This document shows, piece after piece, positions 31,834-42,184 of a stretch of 64,000 nt of DNA. Every line of letters starts with the position of its first letter. The stretch's first letter is position 1. The notes beneath the pieces are model-generated. The model made no database searches, had not been told where the DNA came from, and was given only the letters and a program-made list of their open reading frames with translations. The DNA is from an uncultured SAR116 cluster alpha proteobacterium (GTDB lineage: Bacteria > Pseudomonadota > Alphaproteobacteria > Puniceispirillales > Marisalimonadaceae), in assembly GCA_902619615.1 (NCBI GenBank), contig CACNFD010000010.1, forward strand, positions 1-64,000. The letters are read 5' to 3'. The translations under genes and the position numbers were made by a program.

Positions 31834-32664
31834 TTAAACACTATCTAATAATGATTTAGTTAAACCAAGTAAAGCTAATTTATAATCAGGATATTTGAAC
31901 TTGTAATTAATCTTGTTATTAATAATATTACTCTTAACTGTCCTGTTAACTTCATAAAATGACTGTACAATTTTAGAAACTTTTTCAGGATCGTATTTTA
32001 CAACTCTAGGTTCTACCAAATTAAGCTCATTACTAACGAATTTTATTGCATCATAATTACTCACTTTATTTTGATCACTAATATTTAAAATTTTTTCTTT
32101 GAAGTTATTTTTTAAAAACTGAAGGGTTAATAATGATAAATCTTCTACATGTATTCTGTTTGAGTTATAATCTTCTTTGACAATAATTTCATTATCTCCT
32201 TGTAGATATTTGATCATAGAGTGTCTATCCGGACCATAAATACCTGATATCCTGAATATTGATGTCCGTGAATTTACTTTAACCCACTCTTTTTCACAAC
32301 TAAGCCGTGTTAAACCTCTTTTATATTTAGGTGATGGTAATGTATCCTCATCCACTATTCCACTTCCGTAAACTGAAGTGGCGGAATAATATATAATAAT
32401 ATTCTTATTTAAAGAAATTGATTTCCTATATTTTTTTAAAACAGGATCCAAACCTTCTTCATTGAATGGTACAGTTGAAACCAAATTTTCATTAATTAAT
32501 TTTTTTTTAACATTATTAGAATCAAAGAAATTTAGGTAATGTATATTTTTTTTAGGGTTTGAAATATTTCTTGTAATTATTGAAACTTCATAACCATATC
32601 TTAGGGCATCTTTAGCTAAAAATTGAGCCGTGTAGCCGTTTCCAATAATTGTTAATTTCATCAT
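31834..32664 (-). CDS. NAD(P)-dependent epimerase/reductase-like Rossmann protein
   Basis: LTIIGNGYTAQFLAKDALRYGYEVSIITR, YYSATSVYGSG, FRISGIYGPDRHSM. Confidence 0.82.
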   Translation of the reverse strand: MMKLTIIGNGYTAQFLAKDALRYGYEVSIITRNISNPKKNIHYLNFFDSNNVKKKLINENLVSTVPFNEEGLDPVLKKYRKSISLNKNIIIYYSATSVYGSGIVDEDTLPSPKYKRGLTRLSCEKEWVKVNSRTSIFRISGIYGPDRHSMIKYLQGDNEIIVKEDYNSNRIHVEDLSLLTLQFLKNNFKEKILNISDQNKVSNYDAIKFVSNELNLVEPRVVKYDPEKVSKIVQSFYEVNRTVKSNIINNKINYKFKYPDYKLALLGLTKSLLDSV

Positions 32665-32723
32665 TAATTTTTTTTTTTTATACTTGCATTTTTTTTATAA
32701 TTACACTTAATAATTTAATGTTT

Positions 32724-32937
32724 ATGGTGCTTCGAAGATTTCTTCAAGCTTAAAATGGGAATTTGGAAATTCTTTAGAATTATAAGCCAGAGCTGTCCCC
32801 GCAACTGTAAATGCTGAGTAAGGGCTATTATGCCACTGGATATATTCTGGGAAGGCTGCCTAAACAATGAAGCATAAGCCAGGAGACCTGCCATTGACAG
32901 TCGCTTTGTCAACCTCCGGGTAGAGTGGATGGCACGT
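32724..32937 (+). promoter_or_regulatory. Cobalamin (B12) riboswitch
   Basis: TAAAATGGGAA, AAGCCAGAGCTGTCCCCGCAACTGTAA and canonical B12 box AGCCAGGAGACCTGCC (32877-32892). Confidence 0.95.
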
Positions 32938-32970
32938 ATTAAATATATCGTCTAGCGACAAAATATTTTC

Positions 32971-32995
32971 AGAGCTTAAGCTCTTTAATTTTTTT
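32971..32995 (+). terminator. Putative riboswitch expression-platform terminator
   Basis: AGAGCTTAAGCTCT palindrome then TTTAATTTTTTT, just before the RBS GGAGG (32999-33003) of the TonB receptor. Confidence 0.7.
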
Positions 32996-33008
32996 GCTGG
33001 AGGCAATT

Positions 33009-34808
33009 ATGTTAATACGCGCATTTTTTTTATCTTTATTAATTCTTTCAACTAATATTTCTAATAGTTTATCTAAATCATCTTCCGATGATAATCTTTT
33101 AAGAATTTTAATTACCCCAAATCGCTTTGATACTAAAGTCAATCAAACAGCTTCAAATGTCATTATTCTCGATAGAAAAGATATTGAAAACAGCAGTTGT
33201 AGCACATTATCAGAAATATTAGACTCTCAACCTGGAATTACTTCTGGAAACCAAGGTGGAATAGGACAAACTTCATCATATTTTGTTCAAGGATTTGAAA
33301 AAAAATATATTTCAATTTTAATTGATGGTGTTAGTTATGCTGATAACACTTCAACTCAATCTGAAACATATCTGAATACTATTTCATTAGATGAAATTGA
33401 AAGAATTGAAATTTTAAAAGGGCCTCAAGGTTCAATTTATGGTTCTTCTGGTGCAGGTGGCGTAATTTCAATTATAACAAAGGGTAATTCAAAAAAAGGA
33501 ATTAATTCTTCTATTTCATCAAATTTTGGTTCATATGGTACCGTATCTAGCACTATTAATACTGGCTTTTCAGCAGATAAATGGGATTTAAATTTTTCAG
33601 TAAATGGAACCCATTCTGATGGATTTTCAGCCAAAAATTCTGTTGAAGGGGAAGAAAATGATAGTTTTAATTCTGCAAAAACCTCACTAAAGGGGTCCAT
33701 ACAAAATGATAACAACCTAAAAGTTACTGGATATCTCCGACAAATCGATAATAAGATTCAATATGATAATGCTTTCACTGAAAATGATTTTAACAAATTA
33801 AGGCAATCATCTGGAAGTATAAAAATTGAAAAAAAATTAAACAAATTTGATAGTTTTCTGCAATTTTCGAAACAAAGAACAGTACGTCAATTTGGAACAT
33901 ATCAATATTATGGAGATACATTCAATTTTGATTTTTTAAATCGGTATATTATTTCAAATGATCAAAATGTAATCTTAGGATTTGAATATGATGACGAAAA
34001 GTATAATGATAAAACTTTAAGGGCTGACAAAGATAGACATTCATTTTTATTAGGTGTTAACAGCTCTTTAAACAATAATTTAGGATATGATCTTTCATTT
34101 AGAAAAGAAAATGATTCTTCATATGGATCTCAAAAAAGCACTCGTGTAGAAGGTTATTATGAGTTTTATACAGCTTTAAGATTAGCTCTGTCAAATTCAA
34201 CTGGTTTCAGAAATCCATCTTTGTACGAGACTTTTGATCCAACATATGGAACAAGAACACTGACACCGGAAACTACTGAAACAAAAAGAATCACCATTTC
34301 TGGTAAAACTGAATTGATCAATGGTGGATATTCACTTAATGCGTATAAAAGCAAAATTTCTAACTTAATAGCGTCAGCTGCTGGGACTTTTATTTATTAC
34401 AATGCAGATGGTGATACAAATATTTCTGGAATAGAAGGGAATGTAAACTCACAATTAGGAGAAAAATTATTTTCTAATTTTGGGTTTGTAACAACTCACA
34501 AAAAAACATCAGATAATAAAAAAAATATATTACTTCCTAGATACTCAATATCAGGATCCTTAAACTATATTTTTAACAAGGATTTTAATTTAAATACTAA
34601 CTTTAATTACTCTGAAGGTTCATATGACACAAGTAGTGTTGAATTGCCAAGTTATACAACTGTTGGTTTCAAGGCTAATTATAAAATTAATCAAAACTAT
34701 AAATTTAATTTATCAGTTGTAAATATTTTTGATGAAGACTATGTTGTTAATAGGGGTTATAATACTTCAGGTAGAGCTTTATATTTAGGTTTTAAGTCTG
34801 AATTTTAA
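33009..34808 (+). CDS. btuB: TonB-dependent outer membrane receptor, BtuB-like (ATG 33009)
   Basis: Signal peptide, plug domain (LSEILDSQPGITSGNQGGIGQTSSYFVQGF...IEILKGPQGSIYGSSGAGGVISIITKG), C-terminal beta-strand ending in F; under a B12 riboswitch. Confidence 0.88.
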   Translation: MLIRAFFLSLLILSTNISNSLSKSSSDDNLLRILITPNRFDTKVNQTASNVIILDRKDIENSSCSTLSEILDSQPGITSGNQGGIGQTSSYFVQGFEKKYISILIDGVSYADNTSTQSETYLNTISLDEIERIEILKGPQGSIYGSSGAGGVISIITKGNSKKGINSSISSNFGSYGTVSSTINTGFSADKWDLNFSVNGTHSDGFSAKNSVEGEENDSFNSAKTSLKGSIQNDNNLKVTGYLRQIDNKIQYDNAFTENDFNKLRQSSGSIKIEKKLNKFDSFLQFSKQRTVRQFGTYQYYGDTFNFDFLNRYIISNDQNVILGFEYDDEKYNDKTLRADKDRHSFLLGVNSSLNNNLGYDLSFRKENDSSYGSQKSTRVEGYYEFYTALRLALSNSTGFRNPSLYETFDPTYGTRTLTPETTETKRITISGKTELINGGYSLNAYKSKISNLIASAAGTFIYYNADGDTNISGIEGNVNSQLGEKLFSNFGFVTTHKKTSDNKKNILLPRYSISGSLNYIFNKDFNLNTNFNYSEGSYDTSSVELPSYTTVGFKANYKINQNYKFNLSVVNIFDEDYVVNRGYNTSGRALYLGFKSEF

Positions 34809-34816
34809 GAGATAAC

Positions 34817-35329
34817 ATGAAATTAAAAAAAACTTTAAATGGCCTTTATTTATTTTTAGGGTGCGTAGGTGTAATTTTATTGTTTCGAATTATTCCTCAT
34901 CCTCCTAACTTTACTCCAGTAATTGCATTGAGTTTCTACTTACCTTTATTTTTTGGGTTATGGAGCATTCCTTTCATTATCCTAGCTTTTGCAACAACAG
35001 ATTACTTTATTGGTTTTCATAACTTATTAATATGGACATGGGGTAGTTTGGTAATTATTGGAATGATTTCAAAATATGGTATAAATTTTTATTCAAGGTT
35101 TGGAATGTGCATAATAGGATCACTATTGTTTTTTATTATTTCAAATTTTGGAGTATGGCTTACTGGTTCATTATATCAAACAACTATGAATGGCTTAATA
35201 ACCTGTTATGCAATGGCAATACCATTTTTTACGAACACATTACTTAGCACAATTATTTTTTGCGTATTAATAGAGTTTTTGGTTTTTTCTAAATATTTTA
35301 ATTTTGTCCCTCAATTTTTAAAAAAATAG
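34817..35329 (+). CDS. Small integral membrane protein (DUF6580-like, putative cofactor transporter component)
   Basis: 170 aa, multiple TM helices, RIIPHPPNFTPVIALSFYLPLFFG; 8 nt downstream of the BtuB-like gene. Confidence 0.65.
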   Translation: MKLKKTLNGLYLFLGCVGVILLFRIIPHPPNFTPVIALSFYLPLFFGLWSIPFIILAFATTDYFIGFHNLLIWTWGSLVIIGMISKYGINFYSRFGMCIIGSLLFFIISNFGVWLTGSLYQTTMNGLITCYAMAIPFFTNTLLSTIIFCVLIEFLVFSKYFNFVPQFLKK

Positions 35330-35416
35330 AAAAATTGTTTTAATTTCGTTATTAAGTTTAATCTTTTCTTGACCAAAACTTTTTCTAGCTCTATCAAGTA
35401 TATCAGAACTTTTTAA

Positions 35417-35493
<77 letters not shown>

Positions 35494-35578
35494 TTTTCAG
35501 TTAAATATAATAAATTGCTTTTTAACTTGTTAATAACTAAAAATATTAATTAATTATTAATTTAGACTGAAGGCAATT

Positions 35579-35989
35579 ATGAAGCTTGAATTACACCACA
35601 TAAATTTATCTACAAATAAAGTAGATGAAATGAATAATTTTTATTTAAAAGTTATGAAACTTAATACAGAAACTGAAGGTTTACCAGTTTTAGAAAAGAA
35701 AAAGGGTTATTCTGGAGATGTTGCGTTTGTTTCAGATGGTAAAATACAAACACATCTTGCTGAGAAAGATTTAGATGTTTGTTTTAAAACAGGTCACTCT
35801 ATAAATCCACTTGAAAAAGGTCATATAGCATATCGAACAGATGATTTAGATGGGTTTAAAAAACATCTAAATAAATTAAATATTAATTTTTCAGATTGGG
35901 GTGAGACTGCAGTTAAAGGATGGAAACAAATATTTTTTCATGATCCAGATGGAAATGTAATTGAAGTTCACGAAATAGACGAAAAATAA
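35579..35989 (+). CDS. VOC-superfamily (glyoxalase/bleomycin-resistance-like) protein
   Basis: ELHHINLSTNKVDEMNNFYLKVMKL ... GHIAYRTDDLDGFKKHL ... QIFFHDPDGNVIEVHE. Confidence 0.9.
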   Translation: MKLELHHINLSTNKVDEMNNFYLKVMKLNTETEGLPVLEKKKGYSGDVAFVSDGKIQTHLAEKDLDVCFKTGHSINPLEKGHIAYRTDDLDGFKKHLNKLNINFSDWGETAVKGWKQIFFHDPDGNVIEVHEIDEK

Positions 35990-36033
35990 CTTTAAGTTAT
36001 AACTTAAAATAAATATTAGAGTGGTATTCAAAT

Positions 36034-37212
36034 TTGACAAAGCCCAATATCAAATTGCTGGCAGTAATAGTTGCTGTACCCGTAATAGGGATGACTATCA
36101 TATCGCCTGCAATAACTATTATAAAAAATGACCTCAATATATCATTTGAAGATACACAATTAATTTTAACATTATATTTTACTTTTCTAGCTTTAGGTCA
36201 AATTTTATCTGGACCATTTTCTGATAAATATGGAAGAAAACCAATTTTACTTCTAGGAGCTTCAATCTATTCAATCTCTGCTTTTTTCGCCTCTTTGTCC
36301 TTAAATATAGAAATTTTATTGATACTTAGATGTTTTCAAGGATTTGGTGCTGCAGCATGCCTTTCAGTAGGAAGAACTATTTTGAGTGATTGTTATGATA
36401 TTAAAGAAGCTGCAAAGGAAATGTCAAAAATGACAGCTATAATGGCTATTATTCCAATTTCTTGTTTTATTTTAGGAGGATTTATTGCTGAGTTTTTAGG
36501 ATGGAGAACTAATTTAATTGCTTTAGGCCTGATAAGCCTGATTTTAATAATAGCTATGTCTTTTTTTTTAAAAGAGACATTAGTAGAAAAAGCTAAAAGC
36601 ATAAGTTTTAAAAACATGTTTATAGTTTATAAAGGACTGTTAAAAAGCTTTTCCTTTAATTTTTTCACGATTACTACTGCAATGCAAACCTCTATGTTTT
36701 TTGCAATGAATGGTTTTATGCCATATGAATTTGAAAGAAAAGGAGTGAGTATTTCAGAGTTTGGAATATGGTTTTCGTTTACATCTTTGGGATATATTTT
36801 TGGAAATATTTTAAATAGTAAATTAAGTCCAAAAGTGGGCCTAGAAAGAATGTGTCTTTTAGGAACTATTTCTTCTTTTTGTACCGTGTTGATATTTTTT
36901 TGGAATAATTTATTCCAAAACGGTCCTCTTGCTTTGTCTTTAATTTGTGTGTTATTTGGATGTTCAAATGGTTTTGCAGTAGCTAATAGTATGACTGGGG
37001 CAATTAATTCCTCTAAATTTAATAAAGGTGCAGCGAGTGGTTTAATGGGTGCTTTTCAAGTTGGTTCTGGAGGTTTGGCTGGTTTCTTGATAATATATTT
37101 TGGAGGTGCTCAAAATTTTAATATATGTTTGTATGCATTATTTATTATGTCAGGTATTTCAATAATATCCTCTTATCTAATATTACAAATGAAAAAAATT
37201 AGTATTATATAA
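36034..37212 (+). CDS. MFS transporter, Bcr/CflA-like
   Basis: About 12 TM; GPFSDKYGRKPILLLG, RCFQGFGAAACLSVGRTILSD; TTG start. Confidence 0.87.
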   Translation: MTKPNIKLLAVIVAVPVIGMTIISPAITIIKNDLNISFEDTQLILTLYFTFLALGQILSGPFSDKYGRKPILLLGASIYSISAFFASLSLNIEILLILRCFQGFGAAACLSVGRTILSDCYDIKEAAKEMSKMTAIMAIIPISCFILGGFIAEFLGWRTNLIALGLISLILIIAMSFFLKETLVEKAKSISFKNMFIVYKGLLKSFSFNFFTITTAMQTSMFFAMNGFMPYEFERKGVSISEFGIWFSFTSLGYIFGNILNSKLSPKVGLERMCLLGTISSFCTVLIFFWNNLFQNGPLALSLICVLFGCSNGFAVANSMTGAINSSKFNKGAASGLMGAFQVGSGGLAGFLIIYFGGAQNFNICLYALFIMSGISIISSYLILQMKKISII

Positions 37213-37214
37213 TA

Positions 37215-38147
37215 ATGATTGATGATCAAAATATTGAAATAGTGGACTCACATCATCATTTCTGGGATTTAGATAAAAATTATTATCCTTTTTTATGCGA
37301 CAAAATAGATCCAGATTTTTTTTTGGGTAATTACGAAATAATTAGACAAAATTATCTTCCTGCTGATTATGAAATAGAGTCAAAAAATCATAATGTTATT
37401 GGGACTATTCATTGTGAAGCAGAGTGGGATAGGAATGATCAGCTTGGTGAGACAAAATGGATACAAAATTTAGCTAAGAAAAATAAATTTCCTAATGCTA
37501 TTATAGGTCATGCATGGTTCCACACTAAGAACTCAGAGGCAATAATTGCTGAACATGCAAGTTTTGATATGGTTAAGAGTATACGCTCCAAACCAAATGT
37601 GAAATTTTCAAAAATCTCTACTAATTATACTTATGATGGTTCTATGCAAGATATAAATTGGAGAAATGGTTTAAAATTATTAGAAAAATATAATTTAAAT
37701 TATGATTTAAGGGTTCCAACATGGCATTTAGAAGAAGCAGTTGAAATTGTAAGATTAATACCAAACACTAAAGTTATTATTAACCATTGTGGGTTTCCCT
37801 GGGACAGATCTTTTGATGGAATGAAATTTTGGAGGAAAGGAATAAAAGCATTATCTTTAGAGCCTAATACATTTATAAAATTATCAGAATTTGGTGTTAA
37901 AGGAAAAGAGTGGAATTTTAATGAGAATGCGAGTATAATCTATGAATTAATTGATTTTTTTGGTCCAAAAAGATGCATGTTTGCAAGCAATTTTCCTGTT
38001 AGTAAAATTAAAATAACATTTGATAACTTATTTAATAATTATAAAAAAATTGTAGAAAAATTTTCAAGAGATGAAAAGAAATATTTGTTTTCTGAAACTG
38101 CCATTAAAGCTTATAATTTAGATGAATCATTGTTAAATATTAATTAA
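37215..38147 (+). CDS. Amidohydrolase family protein (PDC-lactonase-like)
   Basis: IVDSHHHFWDLDKNYYPFL, VIINHCGFPWDRS, RCMFASNFPVSK. Confidence 0.87.
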   Translation: MIDDQNIEIVDSHHHFWDLDKNYYPFLCDKIDPDFFLGNYEIIRQNYLPADYEIESKNHNVIGTIHCEAEWDRNDQLGETKWIQNLAKKNKFPNAIIGHAWFHTKNSEAIIAEHASFDMVKSIRSKPNVKFSKISTNYTYDGSMQDINWRNGLKLLEKYNLNYDLRVPTWHLEEAVEIVRLIPNTKVIINHCGFPWDRSFDGMKFWRKGIKALSLEPNTFIKLSEFGVKGKEWNFNENASIIYELIDFFGPKRCMFASNFPVSKIKITFDNLFNNYKKIVEKFSRDEKKYLFSETAIKAYNLDESLLNIN

Positions 38148-38220
38148 TTAGATTCTTATTATCTAATTTAAATTTTTTTAATTGTGTTAATTAATTATTA
38201 TTGTTCATGTGGAGTTATGA

Positions 38221-39318
38221 ATGAGTATCCAATTTACTGATATTGTTAATAAATTGCCAGCCTCTGTACCTTTTGTAGGTCCGGAAGCTCAAGAAAGAAG
38301 TATAAATCAACTTTTCAAAGCACGTATTGGAGCTAATGAAAGTGTTTTTGGGCCTTCAAAAAAAGCAATTTCAGCTATTAAAAAACAATTAAGTGAAGTT
38401 TGGATGTATGGTGATCCTGAAAATTTTGATTTAAAAAATGCGCTGGCAAAAAAACATAAGGTAAATTTTGAAAATATAGTTGTAGGAGAAGGAATTGATG
38501 GCCTATTAGGATACCTGGTTAGATTGATAATAGATAAAGGAGATAACGTCGTTACTACTGATGGCGCGTATCCAACTTTTAATTATCATGTAAAAGGATT
38601 TGGAGGAAATCTGCATAAAGTACCTTTCTGTAATGACAAGGAAGACTTACAGAATTTACTTGATAAAGTTATAGAAAAATCAGCCAAGATTTTATATGTA
38701 TCAAATCCCAACAACCCAATGGGAACAATTAATAAACCTTCAGATATTGAAACATTAATTCAGAATCTTCCAGAGTCTACCTTATTATGTTTGGATGAAG
38801 CTTATATTGATTTTGTAGACGACAACTTTGTACCTAAGATTTCAATGGATACAAAAAATGTAATTAGAATGAGAACTTTTTCAAAAGCATATGGAATGGC
38901 CGGATTAAGGGTTGGTTACGCAATTGGAGAAAAAGACTTAATATTAAATTTTGAAAAAATAAGAAACCATTTTGGCATGTCAAGAATTTCTCAAGTAGGT
39001 GCATTAGCAGCGCTTGAAGATTATGAGTTTATCAGTGACGTAATTAATAAAGTAAAATTATCGAAAAATAGAATTGCTGATATAGTAAATAATAATAATT
39101 GTAAATTTATTCCCTCTTTTACAAATTTTGTGGCAATTGATTGTTTAAAAGATAGTGAATTTGCAAAAAAAGTACTTGAAAATTTAATTTATAAGGGTGT
39201 TTTTGTAAGAATGCCATATTCATATCCTCAAAATAGGTGTATAAGAGTTACAGTAGGATTAGACAAAGATATTGATTTATTTGAAAAATATTTTCCAATA
39301 GCATTAAAAGAAAGCTAA
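38221..39318 (+). CDS. Histidinol-phosphate-aminotransferase-like PLP enzyme
   Basis: ARIGANESVFGPSKKAI, VSNPNNPMGT, LCLDEAYIDFV, RTFSKAYGMAGLRVGY. Confidence 0.9.
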   Translation: MSIQFTDIVNKLPASVPFVGPEAQERSINQLFKARIGANESVFGPSKKAISAIKKQLSEVWMYGDPENFDLKNALAKKHKVNFENIVVGEGIDGLLGYLVRLIIDKGDNVVTTDGAYPTFNYHVKGFGGNLHKVPFCNDKEDLQNLLDKVIEKSAKILYVSNPNNPMGTINKPSDIETLIQNLPESTLLCLDEAYIDFVDDNFVPKISMDTKNVIRMRTFSKAYGMAGLRVGYAIGEKDLILNFEKIRNHFGMSRISQVGALAALEDYEFISDVINKVKLSKNRIADIVNNNNCKFIPSFTNFVAIDCLKDSEFAKKVLENLIYKGVFVRMPYSYPQNRCIRVTVGLDKDIDLFEKYFPIALKES

Positions 39319-39382
39319 TTAAAAATTATATCTCAAATCTTAAACTGTAATAATTAATTTAAATAAACCAGGGAGTTTTTAT

Positions 39383-40828
39383 ATGTCAATAAATTATCCA
39401 GACACCCATCTTTTTCTTAATGGAGAATGGAGAGAATCCATAGCAAAAGAGAGTCTTGAAATAATAAATCCAGCAACTGAAGAAGTAATTGGTAAAGTAT
39501 CACATGCTAGAAAAGAAGATTTAGATATCGCTCTTAGTGCTGCTGAAAAAACCTTCGATAGTTGGAAAAATGTTTCTGCTTATGAAAGATCAAAAATATT
39601 GAGAAAAGCTGCTGACATAGTCCGTAGCAAGGCAGACCTTATAGCTACACTCATGACTATGGAGCAAGGTAAACCTCTTGTTGAAGCAAAGATGGAAACA
39701 ATGGGAGCTGCAGACTCAATTGATTGGTATGCAGAAGAGGGAAGAAGGGCATATGGAAGAATAATTCCTTCAAGAGCTCCAGAGGGCGTATATCAATTTG
39801 TTTTTAAAGAACCAGTTGGTGTGGTTGCAGCTTTTACTCCTTGGAATTTTCCTTTAAATCAAGTCGTTAAAAAAGTTGCTGCGGCCTTTGCAGCTGGTTG
39901 TAGTGCCATTGTAAAAGGACCTGAAGAAACACCTGCAAGTGTAGCTGAATTGATTAAAGCTTTTGATGAAGCTGGAATGCCTAAAGGTTCAATAAATTTA
40001 GTTTATGGAATACCTGCTGAAATTTCTGAATATTTAATTGCTCACCCTGTAGTAAGAAAAGTTACGTTTACCGGTTCTACAGCAGTTGGAAAATTATTAG
40101 CATCTCAAGCAGGAACGTACATGAAAAGAGTCACTATGGAGCTTGGTGGTCATTCCCCCGCAATTGTTTGTGAGGATGCAGATGTTAAGGCTGCTGTGAA
40201 GATACTAAGTGCAAATAAGTTTAGAAATGCTGGACAGGTTTGTATTTCTCCAACTAGATTTTTGGTGCATGATTCAGTTTATGATGAATTTGTTGATGGT
40301 TTTGTAAAACAAGCTGAATCCCTCAATGTTGGAAATGGTCTTGAAGAGGGTGTTAAAATGGGACCTTTAGCACATGATAGAAGACTAACCGCAATAGAAG
40401 GTTTTGTAACAGATGCTGTTGAAAATGGAGCAAAAATATTAACTGGTGGTAAAAGAAAAGGTAATAAAGGTTACTTTTTTGAACCAACAGTTATGACAAA
40501 TGTGAGTAGAGAGTCTAGAATTATGAATGAAGAACCATTTGGTCCATTGGCCCCTATAAATTCATTTAGTTCAATTGATGAAGTTGTAGAAGAATCTAAC
40601 CGCCTAAATTATGGACTAGCAGCATACGCTTACACGAATTCTGCAAAAACTGCGCAAGACCTTGGCCAAAAAATAGAAAGTGGGCAAGTTTCAATCAATC
40701 ATCATGGCCTAGGTTTAGTTGATACACCGTTTGGTGGTGTTAAAGATTCGGGTTATGGATCTGAAGGTGGTCCAGAGGGTTTAGATGCGTATATGACTAC
40801 TAAACTAGTATCACAAACAGGTTTGTAA
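39383..40828 (+). CDS. NAD(P)-dependent aldehyde dehydrogenase (succinate-semialdehyde-dehydrogenase-like)
   Basis: FTPWNFPLNQVVKKVAAAFAAGCSAIVKGPEETPAS, FTGSTAVGK, VTMELGGHSPAIV, FRNAGQVCISPTRFLV. Confidence 0.93.
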   Translation: MSINYPDTHLFLNGEWRESIAKESLEIINPATEEVIGKVSHARKEDLDIALSAAEKTFDSWKNVSAYERSKILRKAADIVRSKADLIATLMTMEQGKPLVEAKMETMGAADSIDWYAEEGRRAYGRIIPSRAPEGVYQFVFKEPVGVVAAFTPWNFPLNQVVKKVAAAFAAGCSAIVKGPEETPASVAELIKAFDEAGMPKGSINLVYGIPAEISEYLIAHPVVRKVTFTGSTAVGKLLASQAGTYMKRVTMELGGHSPAIVCEDADVKAAVKILSANKFRNAGQVCISPTRFLVHDSVYDEFVDGFVKQAESLNVGNGLEEGVKMGPLAHDRRLTAIEGFVTDAVENGAKILTGGKRKGNKGYFFEPTVMTNVSRESRIMNEEPFGPLAPINSFSSIDEVVEESNRLNYGLAAYAYTNSAKTAQDLGQKIESGQVSINHHGLGLVDTPFGGVKDSGYGSEGGPEGLDAYMTTKLVSQTGL

Positions 40829-40848
40829 TAAGTTAATAAACAAAAATT

Positions 40849-40876
40849 AAAGCAGTCTATCTAGGCTGCTTTTTTT
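40849..40876 (+). terminator. Rho-independent terminator after aldehyde dehydrogenase
   Basis: AAAGCAGTC-TATCTA-GGCTGCTTT then TTTTT. Confidence 0.8.
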
Positions 40877-40949
40877 GTATAAGACAAAATTTTTTATTTT
40901 AAAATAATTAAAATTAATCTAGAATACCAATAACAACTATATAGGTAAT

Positions 40950-41783
40950 TTGATAATGGAATGGATACCTGCACCAACACCAATAAATGAAAACAGAAGA
41001 GCTAAAGCTGTTGAAAAAACTGGTATAATTGGCACAGATCAAATTTATTTATTTGATATCTATGTTGAAATTGCAAAAGATATAAGTGGATATGATGCTG
41101 GTAGTTTTAGTTTATATGACTCTCAAAACCAATGTATGATTTCAGAAATTGGAAAGCCAGAACCAAGAGAAATACACCGCAAAGCTGATAAGGCTGCAAG
41201 TATTTGTTCATATGTTTTGCTAGAAAAAAACCCGCTAATTGTATTTGATTTAAAAAAACATGATATTTTCAAATATCATCCTGCTGTTGAGTCCGGCATG
41301 GTACATAGTTATTGTGGATTTCCTGTGAGAAATAAAGATGGTTATGCAATGGGGACTTTTTGCATCTTTAATTTTGGTGGTATAAAAAAGATACCAGGTG
41401 AAAAACTTGATTTAATAGAAAAATTAGTATCAAGATTAGCACTGCAAATTGATACACAAACTGAACAAAAAGAACTAACCTCTCAAAAAATTTCTAAATC
41501 TGTTGATGTTTTTTATGATTTCAATTCAAAATTCAGACTTACAGATTATAAAAATTTTATTGATGTTTGTAGTGGTCTTAACCTTTCAAAATATGTTGCA
41601 TCTAACTTGATAAATAGTGGTTTATGTGAACTTAAAAATAATAATGTTATTCTTTCGTCCCAGGGTAATGAGCTACAAGAAAAAATGAATATGTTTACAA
41701 GAATTCACAATAACATAAAAGTTGAAGGTAATGAGGCTAACTCCTTAATTGATAATGCTCTTGATGAGTTGAGTGAATTATAA
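40950..41783 (+). CDS. GAF-domain protein
   Basis: N-terminal GAF: GYDAGSFSLYDSQNQCMIS ... GMVHSYCGFPVRNKDGYAMGTFCIFN; ~100-aa C-terminal region of unknown function. Confidence 0.8.
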   Translation: MIMEWIPAPTPINENRRAKAVEKTGIIGTDQIYLFDIYVEIAKDISGYDAGSFSLYDSQNQCMISEIGKPEPREIHRKADKAASICSYVLLEKNPLIVFDLKKHDIFKYHPAVESGMVHSYCGFPVRNKDGYAMGTFCIFNFGGIKKIPGEKLDLIEKLVSRLALQIDTQTEQKELTSQKISKSVDVFYDFNSKFRLTDYKNFIDVCSGLNLSKYVASNLINSGLCELKNNNVILSSQGNELQEKMNMFTRIHNNIKVEGNEANSLIDNALDELSEL

Positions 41784-42115
41784 TGTTTGCAAAAGTTTAT
41801 CAATATAAGTTTGGAACGGTTGCAGAAGCAAAAGTTGCTGCATCTTTCTGTTCAGATAATTTAGGGAAGAAAATCAGCAAATATAAATTTCAATCATTAA
41901 ACGTTATGATAGGAAAAGAAGGTGACTTATCAATTTTTATAAAATTTGATACAATTGATAGACTCAAAAAATATGAGTCTGAATCGGACGAGTTCATAAA
42001 AGAATTAAAACAAACATTTGTATTCAAAGAAAATCAATACGCTGGAGTTTTTGTATATAATTATGAAGCTGAAGCAACTTCGTCTGAAATTAAAATTACA
42101 ACTCCTGCAGCATAA
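41783..42115 (+). CDS. Hypothetical protein (110 aa), translationally coupled to GAF gene
   Basis: TAATG overlap with the GAF gene; compact alpha/beta sequence. Confidence 0.75.
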   Translation: MFAKVYQYKFGTVAEAKVAASFCSDNLGKKISKYKFQSLNVMIGKEGDLSIFIKFDTIDRLKKYESESDEFIKELKQTFVFKENQYAGVFVYNYEAEATSSEIKITTPAA

Positions 42116-42184
42116 GCTTTATGACTAAATCCATCTATCTGAATTTTTTAGTTTAATAATAAAATATAATTTTTTGAGGACTTT

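Noticed and set aside
32715-32912. 65-aa minus-strand ORF
   Set aside because: Lies opposite the cobalamin riboswitch aptamer; conservation there is explained by RNA structure.
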